64,000 nucleotides of DNA from Fibrobacter sp. (GTDB lineage: Bacteria > Fibrobacterota > Fibrobacteria > Fibrobacterales > Fibrobacteraceae): positions 1 through 64,000 of the forward strand of contig JAGCGO010000068.1 of NCBI GenBank assembly GCA_017649565.1, read 5' to 3'. Below, one piece after another: positions 34,096 to 42,710 of the stretch. The notes beneath the pieces were generated by a model. The model searched no databases and had not been told where the DNA came from. It saw only the letters and a program-made list of their open reading frames with translations. Position 1 is the first letter of the stretch, and each line of letters begins with the position of its first letter. The position numbers were made by a program, and so were the translations under genes.

Positions 34096-36456
34096 ATGGC
34101 TGTTACTCTGGAACAATTGAAGAAAACAGTCGGTAAGAAGAAAGGCGTTTCGATGGCCTTTGCTTGGCTTGCCGACCTGGAACGCGCCTCGGGCGACCTG
34201 GATGGCTCTCTGCGAAGGGTGAACGCCGGGCTCCAGAGCAATGCGGCCGACCTTCCGGGCATGTTGGTCCGTTCCCGCATCCTTTTCGAAAGGGGCGAGT
34301 TCGAGGAATGCATCAAGGAATGCGAGAAGGCTCTCAAGAACGACCCCTTCTGCCTGTCTGCCCAGAAGCGTATGGGCGACGCCTACGACCAGTTGGGCAA
34401 CGAGGCCGAGCGCAACAAGTGCTACCGCCGTGTCCACGACATGGATCCTCTCGACAATTTCTGGAAAGAAGAATACGACGTCGTGCTCGCTACTGCAGCC
34501 GCCGTCCAGGATTCCGACTTTGTCATGCCCGGGCTTACCGGTGACGCTTCTGCCACGGATGACGGCCTTTCTCTCTTGACCACGGGCGGAAGCGACGGTT
34601 CGCTGTTCGTGAAGGAAAACTCCATCAATCCGGACGAACCGGCTCCCGAGGAATCCTCTGGCATTTTCGAGAAGTCTCTCGATTCCAGCGCCGATTCCGT
34701 TTCCTCCATTTTCTCGAAGTCCGCCGAGGACAAGCCCTCGAAGTCCCCGTTCGAGGATTTCTCTATCGACGAATCGGTTTCCTCTATCGAAGATTCCGAT
34801 ACAGAAACTTCCGCTTCGCCGTTTGGTGCTTCGAAGGACCAGTCGGGCGAGGACGATCCGTTTGCAGCCCTTTCTTCTCTGCTGCCCAGCGATGACGGTG
34901 TGGATTCCTCCGCGATGGATAGCCTGCAGGAATCCCTCGACGCCGCCATGGCCGACATTGATTCTGGCGATGCAGACAACCTGGATGAGTTCTCCGAAGA
35001 TGACAATATTTCCGGCGGTGACGTTTCCAATGTCTTTGCCAGCATGTTTGGCGACGATTCCATGGAATCGGAAGACGAGTCCACGGAAAGCTCCCCGTTC
35101 AACCATCTGAACATTCCGAATGAAGTTTCTCCGGACGATTTTAATGCGAAGGAAGTCAAGTCCGAGGACTTGTCCCTGACGAACGACGAGAACTTGTTCG
35201 GTCTCATGGAAAAGATTGACGTTCACTCCGAGGCCCCTGCCGCCGAAGAAAATGTCGCTCCTGTGGAAAGTGCTCCTGCTGCTGCGGCCGACGACAAACC
35301 GCAGAGCGTGGACAGCGCCTTCGCAAGCATCTTTGGCGAAGACGAACTGCCCGAAGAGAATCCGCAGAATACTGCAAAGGTGGAATCTTTTGAAACTCCC
35401 GCTGTGGAGCCTGTCGCTGAACCGGAAGCCCCGGCCGAGGAACAAGTCGAAGAAGATCCGCTCGCTGACCTTCAGGAAATTACGCCCGTGGAACCGCCTC
35501 CCGCAGCTCCTGCACCGGCAAGGCCTGCATCGGAAGATGGACCGCAGAGCCTGGACAGCGCTTTTGCAAGCATCTTCGGCGAAGACGAATTGCCCGAAGA
35601 GCATCCGCAGGGTTCTGCTGCGACGACTGCCGAGGAACCCGCCGAGTCGACGCTCTCCTTTGGTAGCGAAGCCGTCGGTTCGTTGAACTCGATCTTCGGT
35701 GACGACGATACCCTGGAAGAGACCGCCGGAACGGAAGATGAAATTTCCGCTGTCTTTAATGACAGTCCCGAAACCCCTGTCGTGACTCCGGACGAACCGG
35801 TCGTCAGCGAACAGGAACCTGCTCTGGGATCGCTTTCTGAACAGGTGGCCAAGGCCGAGGACGAACTGGAACTGCCTCCTTCCTTCGCTGCTTCAGAACA
35901 AACTTCCGGAGAGAATGAATCTATTGAAAAGGAAGTGGGCAGTGCGCTCAGTTCCATCTTGGGCGACGACGAACTCGACTTGCCTGAACCGGCTCCCGCC
36001 AAGGAAGAAGCCCCCACGCCGGAATCTACAAGCGCGGCCATCGAGGAACGCGTGATTCCTTCCAGTGCGGATACTTCGCTTGAAGCCGAAGTGAACGGCG
36101 CCTTCAAGGGCCTGTTCTTCACGGACGACGATTCCCTTTCGGAATCGGCGGAAAACGGCGAGCCTTCCAACAAGGGTATTGATTTCCTCATGTCCGGCGA
36201 TTCCGACGACGAGGTCTCTGTTGGCCTCATCAAGGATCCTTCCAAGCCGCTTGACCGTGGCGCGGCCGACATCGACGAGAGCCTGAATACGAAGACCCTG
36301 GCCGAGATCTATTTTGAACAAGGTCTCTATGGCAAGGCTTTGGATATCTATCAGGATCTCTGCCTGAAGGAACCCAGCAATGCGGAATACCGCAGCCGCC
36401 TTGAAGAAATAGAAAAGATCTATCGCGAAAAGTTCGGAGGCAATGTCAATGGCTGA
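34096..36456 (+). CDS. Acidic TPR protein with repeated short motif
   Basis: A 786-residue, strongly acidic cytoplasmic protein. Residues 1-130 form TPR-like helical pairs (LADLERASGDLDGSLRRVNAGL, FERGEFEECIKECEKAL). Residues about 150-700 are Ser/Glu/Asp/Pro-rich and presumably disordered, with about seven copies of a motif like S-x-F-A-S-I-F-G-(D/E)-D-E (near 205, 313, 408, 488, 529, 617, 668). A C-terminal TPR (about 735-780: LAEIYFEQGLYGKALDIYQDL) closes it. ATG directly follows the previous stop and GGGGGGAG. It overlaps pilT, so a role in pilus or motility scaffolding is inferred but not proven. Confidence 0.7.
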   Translation: MAVTLEQLKKTVGKKKGVSMAFAWLADLERASGDLDGSLRRVNAGLQSNAADLPGMLVRSRILFERGEFEECIKECEKALKNDPFCLSAQKRMGDAYDQLGNEAERNKCYRRVHDMDPLDNFWKEEYDVVLATAAAVQDSDFVMPGLTGDASATDDGLSLLTTGGSDGSLFVKENSINPDEPAPEESSGIFEKSLDSSADSVSSIFSKSAEDKPSKSPFEDFSIDESVSSIEDSDTETSASPFGASKDQSGEDDPFAALSSLLPSDDGVDSSAMDSLQESLDAAMADIDSGDADNLDEFSEDDNISGGDVSNVFASMFGDDSMESEDESTESSPFNHLNIPNEVSPDDFNAKEVKSEDLSLTNDENLFGLMEKIDVHSEAPAAEENVAPVESAPAAAADDKPQSVDSAFASIFGEDELPEENPQNTAKVESFETPAVEPVAEPEAPAEEQVEEDPLADLQEITPVEPPPAAPAPARPASEDGPQSLDSAFASIFGEDELPEEHPQGSAATTAEEPAESTLSFGSEAVGSLNSIFGDDDTLEETAGTEDEISAVFNDSPETPVVTPDEPVVSEQEPALGSLSEQVAKAEDELELPPSFAASEQTSGENESIEKEVGSALSSILGDDELDLPEPAPAKEEAPTPESTSAAIEERVIPSSADTSLEAEVNGAFKGLFFTDDDSLSESAENGEPSNKGIDFLMSGDSDDEVSVGLIKDPSKPLDRGAADIDESLNTKTLAEIYFEQGLYGKALDIYQDLCLKEPSNAEYRSRLEEIEKIYREKFGGNVNG

Positions 36457-37570
36457 ACAGCAGGATCGTCGTGTAGAGCTCCGCATCGAACACCTTCTCC
36501 GAGAGATGGTGAACCGTAAGGCTTCGGACCTTCATATCCGTGTCGGCGCATCTCCGACATTCCGCATTAACGGCCTATTGCAGCGTCCGTTCGACATCAA
36601 GGTCGATGGCGTTATGATGGACTCCTTCCTGGACGACATCATGAACCGCGACCAGAAAGTGCGTTTTGAACAAAATAAGGAATGCGACTTCGCCGTGGGC
36701 GCCCGTGAACTCGGACGTTTCCGTGTGAACGTGTTCCGCCAGCGCGGTTCTATCGCTATCGTGATCCGTCACATCAAGGCGAAGATCCCGCTCTTTGAAG
36801 ACCTTCATTTGCCCGAAGTCATTCGCGACATGGCGCTTACCAAGCGCGGCCTTGTCCTTGTGACTGGTACGACGGGCTCGGGTAAGTCGACAACGCTTGC
36901 GTCCATGATTGACCATATCAGCAATCATGAGTCCGTCAACATCATTACTGTCGAAGACCCTATCGAATATCTTTACAAGGACAACAAGGCGATTATCTCG
37001 CAGCGCGAAATCGGCGTGGATACATTGTCCTACGGTAACGCCCTGCGTGCAGCGCTGCGTCAGGACCCTGACGTATTGCTGATTGGCGAAATCCGTGACC
37101 TCGAGACGATGCAGATCGCTTTGACCGCTGCCGATACGGGCCACATGGTGTTTGCGACCATCCATACGACGAACGCGACGGAAACGATTCACCGTGTGCT
37201 TTCGATGTACCCGCCTCACCAGCACGACGAAATCCGCCTGTTGCTCGCTGAAGTGCTTGCCGGTATTATTTCTTTGCGCCTGTTGCCGACCAAGGACGGG
37301 AACGGTCGTGTCCCTGCTGCCGAAATCCTCGTGAATACAGGTGCCATCAAGGAATATATCCAGGATAAGGACAAGATTGACCTTGTGGAGCAGGCCATTG
37401 CCGAAGGGCACATGCAGTACCGTAGCCAGACCTTTGACCAGGCCCTGCTTGAACTGTACAAGGAAGAAAAGATTTCGCTTGAAACGGCCATGCGCGCCGC
37501 CACGAACCCGGATGACTTCGACCTCAAGATTCGCGGTATTTCCGGTACGTCCGAGCGCAGCTGGATGTAG
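36449..37570 (+). CDS. pilT: Type IV pilus retraction ATPase PilT
   Basis: A hexameric ATPase that would power pilus retraction or related motor functions. The 373-residue protein has the PAS-like N-terminal domain (MVNRKASDLHIRVGASPTFRING), Walker A GTTGSGKST (about 140-148), the Asp box ITVEDPIEYLY, Walker B DVLLIGEIRDLETM and the His box ATIHTTNATETIHR. ATG 36449 is eight bases after GGAGG; ATG 36443 is too close. It overlaps the TPR gene by 8 bp. No other pilus gene is in the window, so its partners lie elsewhere. Confidence 0.9.
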   Translation: MAEQQDRRVELRIEHLLREMVNRKASDLHIRVGASPTFRINGLLQRPFDIKVDGVMMDSFLDDIMNRDQKVRFEQNKECDFAVGARELGRFRVNVFRQRGSIAIVIRHIKAKIPLFEDLHLPEVIRDMALTKRGLVLVTGTTGSGKSTTLASMIDHISNHESVNIITVEDPIEYLYKDNKAIISQREIGVDTLSYGNALRAALRQDPDVLLIGEIRDLETMQIALTAADTGHMVFATIHTTNATETIHRVLSMYPPHQHDEIRLLLAEVLAGIISLRLLPTKDGNGRVPAAEILVNTGAIKEYIQDKDKIDLVEQAIAEGHMQYRSQTFDQALLELYKEEKISLETAMRAATNPDDFDLKIRGISGTSERSWM

Positions 37571-37586
37571 TACATACATTTCTGAA

Positions 37587-39107
37587 ATGCAAAAGTCTCT
37601 CCGTCATATTCTCTCGTTTTTACTGTTGGGAGCCGTATCCTCTATGGCCGCGTCTCCGGTAATTGGCCCGGAACACTCCAGGAACCTGAAACTTCTCGAG
37701 TCGTCCCCGATGCTGTTCGAGCTGCACCGCCAGACAACTGGCGACAACTTGCAGTATTTTGCCTATCCCCGCCGCGATACGAACTTCATCAAGCACTTTA
37801 GGGAAACCGAAGGGACGGCGCTGCTTTATGTGGACCGCATCCCCGAAGATACATCTGCGGCATCATCTCGTCCGTCGTCCTACGGCCTTGCCGCATCGGT
37901 CGTGGGCGGATTGGACTACCGTGGGGGCAAGGCACTTGGGGACACCATCTGGCCTGCTGCCGACGGAGGAATTTATCTGCGCGGCTTTATCGACTCGGTG
38001 GATTTCGTCTTGGATGCTCGCATTTACGACGAGGGACATTCTGCGGATACGGCGCGTTCGTTCGACCGCGAATTCCTGGAAGTTCAGAAGGGCGAGAACA
38101 ATTCCGGCGTCGAGTACGTGAGCTACGCCCGTTACCGTGCGCATTTTGCCGTCAACTACGACTGGCTCCGCATAGATCTTGCGCGCGACGTGATGCATTG
38201 GGGACCTGGTTACTACAACAACCTCACGCTGAACCAGTTTGCGCTCCCTTACAACATGCTCGCTATGGACATGTTCATCGGCCCCTTGCACGTGCTTACG
38301 TTCTATGGAGATTTGAGAATTTATAACAACAGCATGAGCATCAAGAACAAGGACGAGTTGCGCAACCTTTTCGGCCACCGCTACGAGCTGGCTGTCGGCA
38401 ACGCGACTATCGGTATCAGCGAACTCCAGGTGCTTTACGACAATATGAAGCCGTGGCTGTTCGTGCCTTGCGTGCCTCTGTTCATGGAAAAGGGCAACTA
38501 CAGCGAACGTTCCAACAACGGGGCGCTTGCGATGGATTTCAACTACCGCTTGTTCAACTGGATGCGTCTGTACACGGAATTCTTCATGGACGACATGGAA
38601 AGCCCGGTGAGCTTGATCAAGAACGACAACATCGAGGCCAAGTGGGCGTGGATGGCCGGTATGCAGGCGGCGCATGATTTCAAGGTGAAGGGAAAACTGC
38701 TCGAGGCGGGCACCATTGCCGAATACGCGCGGATTGAACCTTATGTCTATTCGCATTTCATCAAGAATACGGCCCAGTTGGCACATCTGGGATATCCTCT
38801 CGGCAACCAGAACGGCCCGAACAGCATGGTCGTAGATTGGACGGTTTACGGGCGCTATGACGGCAGGTTCTTCGCGTCGGTGCGCAATTCCTGGTTCTGG
38901 AAGGGAACGGATTACGGCAGTGCCGTCAACGACACGACGCCGAAATCGAACCACATGAATATTCCGAAGAAGTTCCTGGACGGAGCCAAGATGGAGTATT
39001 CCATAACTCCGTCGCTGGGTTACGAGGGAAACTACGTTTCGTTCCTGGGCGAAATCACGTTGATAAACGACGAGAAAGTTTATCTCCGTGCCGGGTTTAA
39101 GTTTTAG
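37587..39107 (+). CDS. Wzi-like outer-membrane beta-barrel (capsule assembly family)
   Basis: A 506-residue outer-membrane protein with signal peptide (about 1-22) and a barrel of alternating strands ending in Phe (AGFKF). The segment ARDVMHWGPGYYNNLTLNQFALPYNML matches the conserved W-G-P-G-Y plus N-L-x-L core of the Wzi/capsule assembly family, whose E. coli member anchors capsule at the surface. The true start is ATG 37587, because the upstream extension of the frame lies inside pilT. TACATTTC at 37575-37582 is four bases before it, suggesting a leaderless mRNA. The ligand polysaccharide is unknown. Confidence 0.7.
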   Translation: MQKSLRHILSFLLLGAVSSMAASPVIGPEHSRNLKLLESSPMLFELHRQTTGDNLQYFAYPRRDTNFIKHFRETEGTALLYVDRIPEDTSAASSRPSSYGLAASVVGGLDYRGGKALGDTIWPAADGGIYLRGFIDSVDFVLDARIYDEGHSADTARSFDREFLEVQKGENNSGVEYVSYARYRAHFAVNYDWLRIDLARDVMHWGPGYYNNLTLNQFALPYNMLAMDMFIGPLHVLTFYGDLRIYNNSMSIKNKDELRNLFGHRYELAVGNATIGISELQVLYDNMKPWLFVPCVPLFMEKGNYSERSNNGALAMDFNYRLFNWMRLYTEFFMDDMESPVSLIKNDNIEAKWAWMAGMQAAHDFKVKGKLLEAGTIAEYARIEPYVYSHFIKNTAQLAHLGYPLGNQNGPNSMVVDWTVYGRYDGRFFASVRNSWFWKGTDYGSAVNDTTPKSNHMNIPKKFLDGAKMEYSITPSLGYEGNYVSFLGEITLINDEKVYLRAGFKF

Positions 39108-39115
39108 GGGCTACG

Positions 39116-40429
39116 ATGACAGTTAAGAAACCGGAACTCTTGGCGCCGGCGGGCGACCTCGTCCGTATGCGCTATGCTTATGCTTATGGTGCCGACGCCG
39201 TGTACGCCGGCCAGCCCGCCTTTTCGCTGCGTGCGCGCGAAAACGGCTTCAGGAACCTGGATGACCTTGCAGAAGGCATTGCCTATGCTCACAGCCTGGG
39301 GAAAAAGTTCTACCTGACAAGTAACGTCATCCCGAGGAACGTGAAGGTCGAGGCCTTCCAGAAGGCGCTCCTTTCTGCTCTTGAACTCAAGCCCGACGCT
39401 TTGATTGTCGCGGATCCTGGCTTTGTCGGTTGGCTCCGCAAGGTTTCCCCGCAAACGGAAATCCACCTTTCCGTGCAGGCGAATACGACCAACTACCTTG
39501 CGGCTTCGTTCTGGAAAGATTTGGGCGTGCGCAGAATTATCCTGAGTCGTGAACTTCGTTTGTCTGAGATTTTAGAGATAAAGGAACGTGTTCCTGACCT
39601 TGAACTGGAGGTGTTCGTCCACGGTGCCGTTTGTATGGCGATGTCGGGACGTTGTATGCTTTCTAACTGGGTCGCGCATAGGGATGCCAACCAGGGGGCG
39701 TGCAACAATTCCTGCCGGATGCCGTACAGACTCTACGCGAACCCGGAACCGCAGTGTGACGAATATCACACTCACGAAGGTAACTTCTCCCTACAGAGGA
39801 CGGACAAACCCGAGCTCGATCCCATTGCGCTGGACGAGGACACCTGGGGGACGTACTTTATGAGTAGTCGCGACCTTTGCGCCCTGGACGTCGTCCCGGA
39901 GCTTGTCGCGGGCGGGCTGGATTCCTTCAAGATCGAGGGCCGCACCCGTTCGGTGTACTACTTGAGCCAGGTCGTGCGCGCCTACAGAATGGCGATTGAC
40001 TCCGTGGCGGCGGGGGAGGGAGTTCCCGATGAAAGCCGCCGTGCCATCGATTTCGTGGATGGTCGCGGGTTCATGCCGGGATTCCTGCGAGGTCCGCTCC
40101 CGCAGAATTATGAGGCTTCGCATGTGGACGCTGCCGGCGGTTGCGTGGCGGCGCAGGTGACCGAGTTTGACTCGGGTACAGGAGCCTTGAAGGTGAACGT
40201 GAAGAATCCCTTCTCGGTCGACGATCCGCTGGAACTGATGACCCCGGAAGGCATGGCCCCCATCGAGGTCTCTGCACTGATCGATTTCCGAGGACAGGCT
40301 GCCGACAGGCTGAATCCCGGCACGGAAGGCCGTGTTTTCCTGCAAAATGATGTGCAAAATATCGCAAAAAAGGCGAATTTTGCCTTTGTCGTGAAGAGGA
40401 ATCTTTTTTCGCCACGCGACAAAACATAA
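39116..40429 (+). CDS. trhP: U32-family tRNA hydroxylase TrhP-like
   Basis: Predicted to hydroxylate tRNA uridine 34 (the 5-hydroxyuridine step), in the cytoplasm. The 437-residue length and sequence match E. coli TrhP (YegQ) more than RlhA: PELLAPAGDLVRMRYAYAYGADAVYAGQP, QTEIHLSVQANTTN, LEVFVHGAVCMAMSGRC, and the Cys cluster QGACNNSC. SFKIEGRTRS is conserved. Start ATG follows GGGGCTACG eight bases after the Wzi-like stop. It pairs functionally with the larger U32 protein at 13574-16096. Confidence 0.85.
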   Translation: MTVKKPELLAPAGDLVRMRYAYAYGADAVYAGQPAFSLRARENGFRNLDDLAEGIAYAHSLGKKFYLTSNVIPRNVKVEAFQKALLSALELKPDALIVADPGFVGWLRKVSPQTEIHLSVQANTTNYLAASFWKDLGVRRIILSRELRLSEILEIKERVPDLELEVFVHGAVCMAMSGRCMLSNWVAHRDANQGACNNSCRMPYRLYANPEPQCDEYHTHEGNFSLQRTDKPELDPIALDEDTWGTYFMSSRDLCALDVVPELVAGGLDSFKIEGRTRSVYYLSQVVRAYRMAIDSVAAGEGVPDESRRAIDFVDGRGFMPGFLRGPLPQNYEASHVDAAGGCVAAQVTEFDSGTGALKVNVKNPFSVDDPLELMTPEGMAPIEVSALIDFRGQAADRLNPGTEGRVFLQNDVQNIAKKANFAFVVKRNLFSPRDKT

Positions 40430-40438
40430 ATTTGGCGT

Positions 40439-40879
40439 ATGGCTATTGATGAAACGACGAGAAAGCGCAACGCGCTGGAACTTTATCAGATCGATGAGGA
40501 TTCCATCGTTCCGTTTTTCAAGTCGCACAAAGCCGAGCTGCGTAAGTTTATCCAGGAACATTCCGAGTCGAAATTATCCCTTCTCGAACTCCTGAAGCAG
40601 TTTATCCGCATTTACCGATTGCCGTTCAACATGCAACGCTACATGTCGGTGCAGAGCACGTTTATCCGCGAGACCCTGCAGGAGCGCGTGCAGAACAGGC
40701 AGGATGCCGTGAGCCACTGGATCCAGGAACACGCCGGACGTCATCGCGACAGGATGATTCAGCTGCAGTGCCTTTTCCTGGACCGCGTCAAGGAACACCT
40801 GCTCCCGGCAATTCAGGCGATGCTCGACGACAAATCTGACGATCCCGCTGAAGAGGAACGCACGGTTTACCGTCCGTAA
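40439..40879 (+). CDS. Hypothetical all-helical protein
   Basis: A 146-residue cytoplasmic protein with long amphipathic helices, rich in Arg, Gln, Glu and Leu (LSLLELLKQFIRIYRLPFNMQRYM, RDRMIQLQCLFLDRVKEHLLPAIQAML). No domain is recognised. TAAATTTG at 40428-40435 ends three bases before the ATG, so the transcript is probably leaderless and separate from the upstream TrhP gene. It is followed by the long AT-rich gap before the DnaA-like gene. Function unknown. Confidence 0.6.
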   Translation: MAIDETTRKRNALELYQIDEDSIVPFFKSHKAELRKFIQEHSESKLSLLELLKQFIRIYRLPFNMQRYMSVQSTFIRETLQERVQNRQDAVSHWIQEHAGRHRDRMIQLQCLFLDRVKEHLLPAIQAMLDDKSDDPAEEERTVYRP

Positions 40880-41267
40880 ATTGGAAGTCGTTGATAGTCA
40901 ACGTCTTTCGCTCAAAAAATTATCTTGTTTGCAACAAAAATGGCGTTTTTGACGCGTAGAGGCCATTTCCTTTGTTTGTAATGGTGTTCTTTTGTGCAGA
41001 TTTTTTTTATAAAATTACTTATAAAAAAATGTCAAGGGATGGATATAAATTTTTCTGTTGATAGAATGTGAAATCTAAGGGATGTTTTTTTGATTGGTAG
41101 GTTATTAACTCGGTCAATGATGGTAGCTGAGTGGGTATGAAAAAAAAATTGCCCTTTTTACGCAATTTTTTTGGTTTTTGAAAAAATGCCGGATACGCCT
41201 CTCGCAAAGCGAAAGGCTTTATTTAATTTTTTTTTAAGATTTTTGATCCCCTCGTTTTGGAATAACT
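40880..41267. other. AT-rich 388-base gap upstream of the DnaA-like gene
   Basis: By eye this is the most AT-rich long gap in the window, with poly-A/T tracts and several promoter-like stretches (for example TATAAATTT near 41043). A terminator-like hairpin with T runs lies at 41196-41230. Only one near-match to a DnaA box is seen (TGTGGAAAA at the downstream GTG), so an origin is not supported. A small RNA between the stop at 40879 and the hairpin is possible. I see no credible coding frame. Confidence 0.4.
41196..41230 (+). terminator. Terminator-like hairpin
   Basis: GCCTCTCGC-AAA-GCGAAAGGC imperfect stem followed by TTTATTTAA and then a run of nine or more T, 40 bases before the GTG of the DnaA-like gene. 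Confidence 0.6.
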
Positions 41268-42710
41268 GTGGAAAATACTATTTCTTTATTGGATTTATCG
41301 TCGTCGCCTTGGCTTCGTGTCCTTGAGTACGTTCGTTCGAAGTGCAATGAGTTTGGTTTGGCTTTTTTGGATGCGGTCGGCTTTGAAGGAATCCAGGACG
41401 GATATGCACAGCTGACTGTGCCCGACACGTTCCGCGCGACATGGCTGGAGAGCCATTATGGCGACCTGTTCCGCAAGGCGTTCAGTGCCGTACTCGGTTC
41501 CGAGTTCGTGGACTACACGATCCGCCTTTTGGCCCCCTCCGCGGCCGTTCCCGAGATGAAGTTGCCCGCCCCGGCCTTGACGCGCCCCGTCGTGAAGCCC
41601 AAGGCGAAGCCCGCGGTGGTGAACGATCTCAGGCTGTATTCCCGCTTCACCTTCGAAAATTTTGTCGAGGGAAACTGCAATTCTACGGCTTTGCGCGCTT
41701 GCAAGACGGTTTCGGAAAATCCGGGCGACGCGTCGCTCAACCCGCTGTTTATCTACGGCGCTTCGGGACTTGGCAAGACGCATCTGTTGCAGTCCATTGC
41801 TGCAGACCTGGTTGCCAAAAGGTCGGAAATGCGCGTCACGTATTGCCATGCCGCCGATTTCCTCCGCGACTATACGGCGATATACAAGAACCATGCCGAT
41901 TCCCGACAGCTGCAGGAAAAGTTTGAACAACGTTACGTGCGCTGCGATTGCCTCCTGATCGACGACATCCAGTGGATTGAACAGGGCGAGAAGACTCTCG
42001 AGAAACTGTTCTCGTTGGTGGCGTACCTGCGTTCGCATGGCAAGCAGGTGGTCATCTCGTGCGACCGCCACCCTTCTAGTTTCTGTGCTGGCGAGGCGTC
42101 TTCGCCGAACCGCAAGTCCGCCATTCCGCATATCTCCAGGACTTTCCTTTCCCAACTGGAATCCTGCGTGGCGGTGGGCCTCGACGAACCGGACATGACG
42201 ACCCGCCTGAACCTCATCGAGAAAAAGTCCGTGCACGTGCCGTTCGTGGACCGTGACCGTGAAGAGATTTGCAGGTTTCTCTCTGTGCCGCCCCGCAGCA
42301 ATGTGCGCGACATCGAAGGCCTTATCAACTGGCTTTACGCCATGCATACCCTGAACGGCGTGGAACTGGATTTTGCCTGTGTCAAGCGCCTGATGGGAGG
42401 AAACAAGAATGGCGGTGCTGCCGCTGCTCTCACTGTCCGCAGCATTGCCGATACGGTCGCATTCCAGTTCAACGTGGACTTTTTGGCGCTAGCCTCGAAG
42501 CGCCAGGATGCCGCGGCCTCTGTCCCGCGCAAGGTAGCCATGATGCTTTGCCGCGAGTACACGTCGGAATCGCTTGTTTGTATCGGGGAAACGTTTAATC
42601 GCGACTATGCCACTGTAATTGCCGCCCTGAAATCCCTAAAAGTGCAGATGGAAAAGGACGATAGCCTAAGGAGGCGCGTCGAAGACATCCGCTACATGTT
42701 GGAAGCGTGA
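41268..42710 (+). CDS. Divergent DnaA-like replication initiator
   Basis: A 480-residue protein with DnaA architecture: domain I (1-80), linker (90-120), AAA+ domain (125-345) beginning RFTFENFVEGNCNS, Walker A GASGLGKTH (164-172), Walker B LLIDDIQW (229-236), sensor 2 RSNVRDIEG (343-351), and C-terminal DNA-binding domain (418-470). Three departures from canonical DnaA: an insert of about 20 residues at 270-290; SQL (295-297) where the arginine-finger SRF should be; and NRDYATV in place of GGRDHTTV. GTG 41268 start. It is not next to dnaN or recF. Either a paralogue with altered activity or a very divergent main DnaA. It overlaps the next gene by 4 bp. Confidence 0.8.
   Translation: MENTISLLDLSSSPWLRVLEYVRSKCNEFGLAFLDAVGFEGIQDGYAQLTVPDTFRATWLESHYGDLFRKAFSAVLGSEFVDYTIRLLAPSAAVPEMKLPAPALTRPVVKPKAKPAVVNDLRLYSRFTFENFVEGNCNSTALRACKTVSENPGDASLNPLFIYGASGLGKTHLLQSIAADLVAKRSEMRVTYCHAADFLRDYTAIYKNHADSRQLQEKFEQRYVRCDCLLIDDIQWIEQGEKTLEKLFSLVAYLRSHGKQVVISCDRHPSSFCAGEASSPNRKSAIPHISRTFLSQLESCVAVGLDEPDMTTRLNLIEKKSVHVPFVDRDREEICRFLSVPPRSNVRDIEGLINWLYAMHTLNGVELDFACVKRLMGGNKNGGAAAALTVRSIADTVAFQFNVDFLALASKRQDAAASVPRKVAMMLCREYTSESLVCIGETFNRDYATVIAALKSLKVQMEKDDSLRRRVEDIRYMLEA

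Noticed and set aside
37341-37586. Upstream extension of the Wzi-like gene
   Set aside because: It overlaps pilT out of frame and would place the signal peptide internally; ATG 37587 has a promoter box just before it.
40880-41300. Chromosome origin (oriC)
   Set aside because: Next to a DnaA-like gene and AT-rich, but only one weak DnaA-box match was found and dnaN/recF/gyrB are absent.
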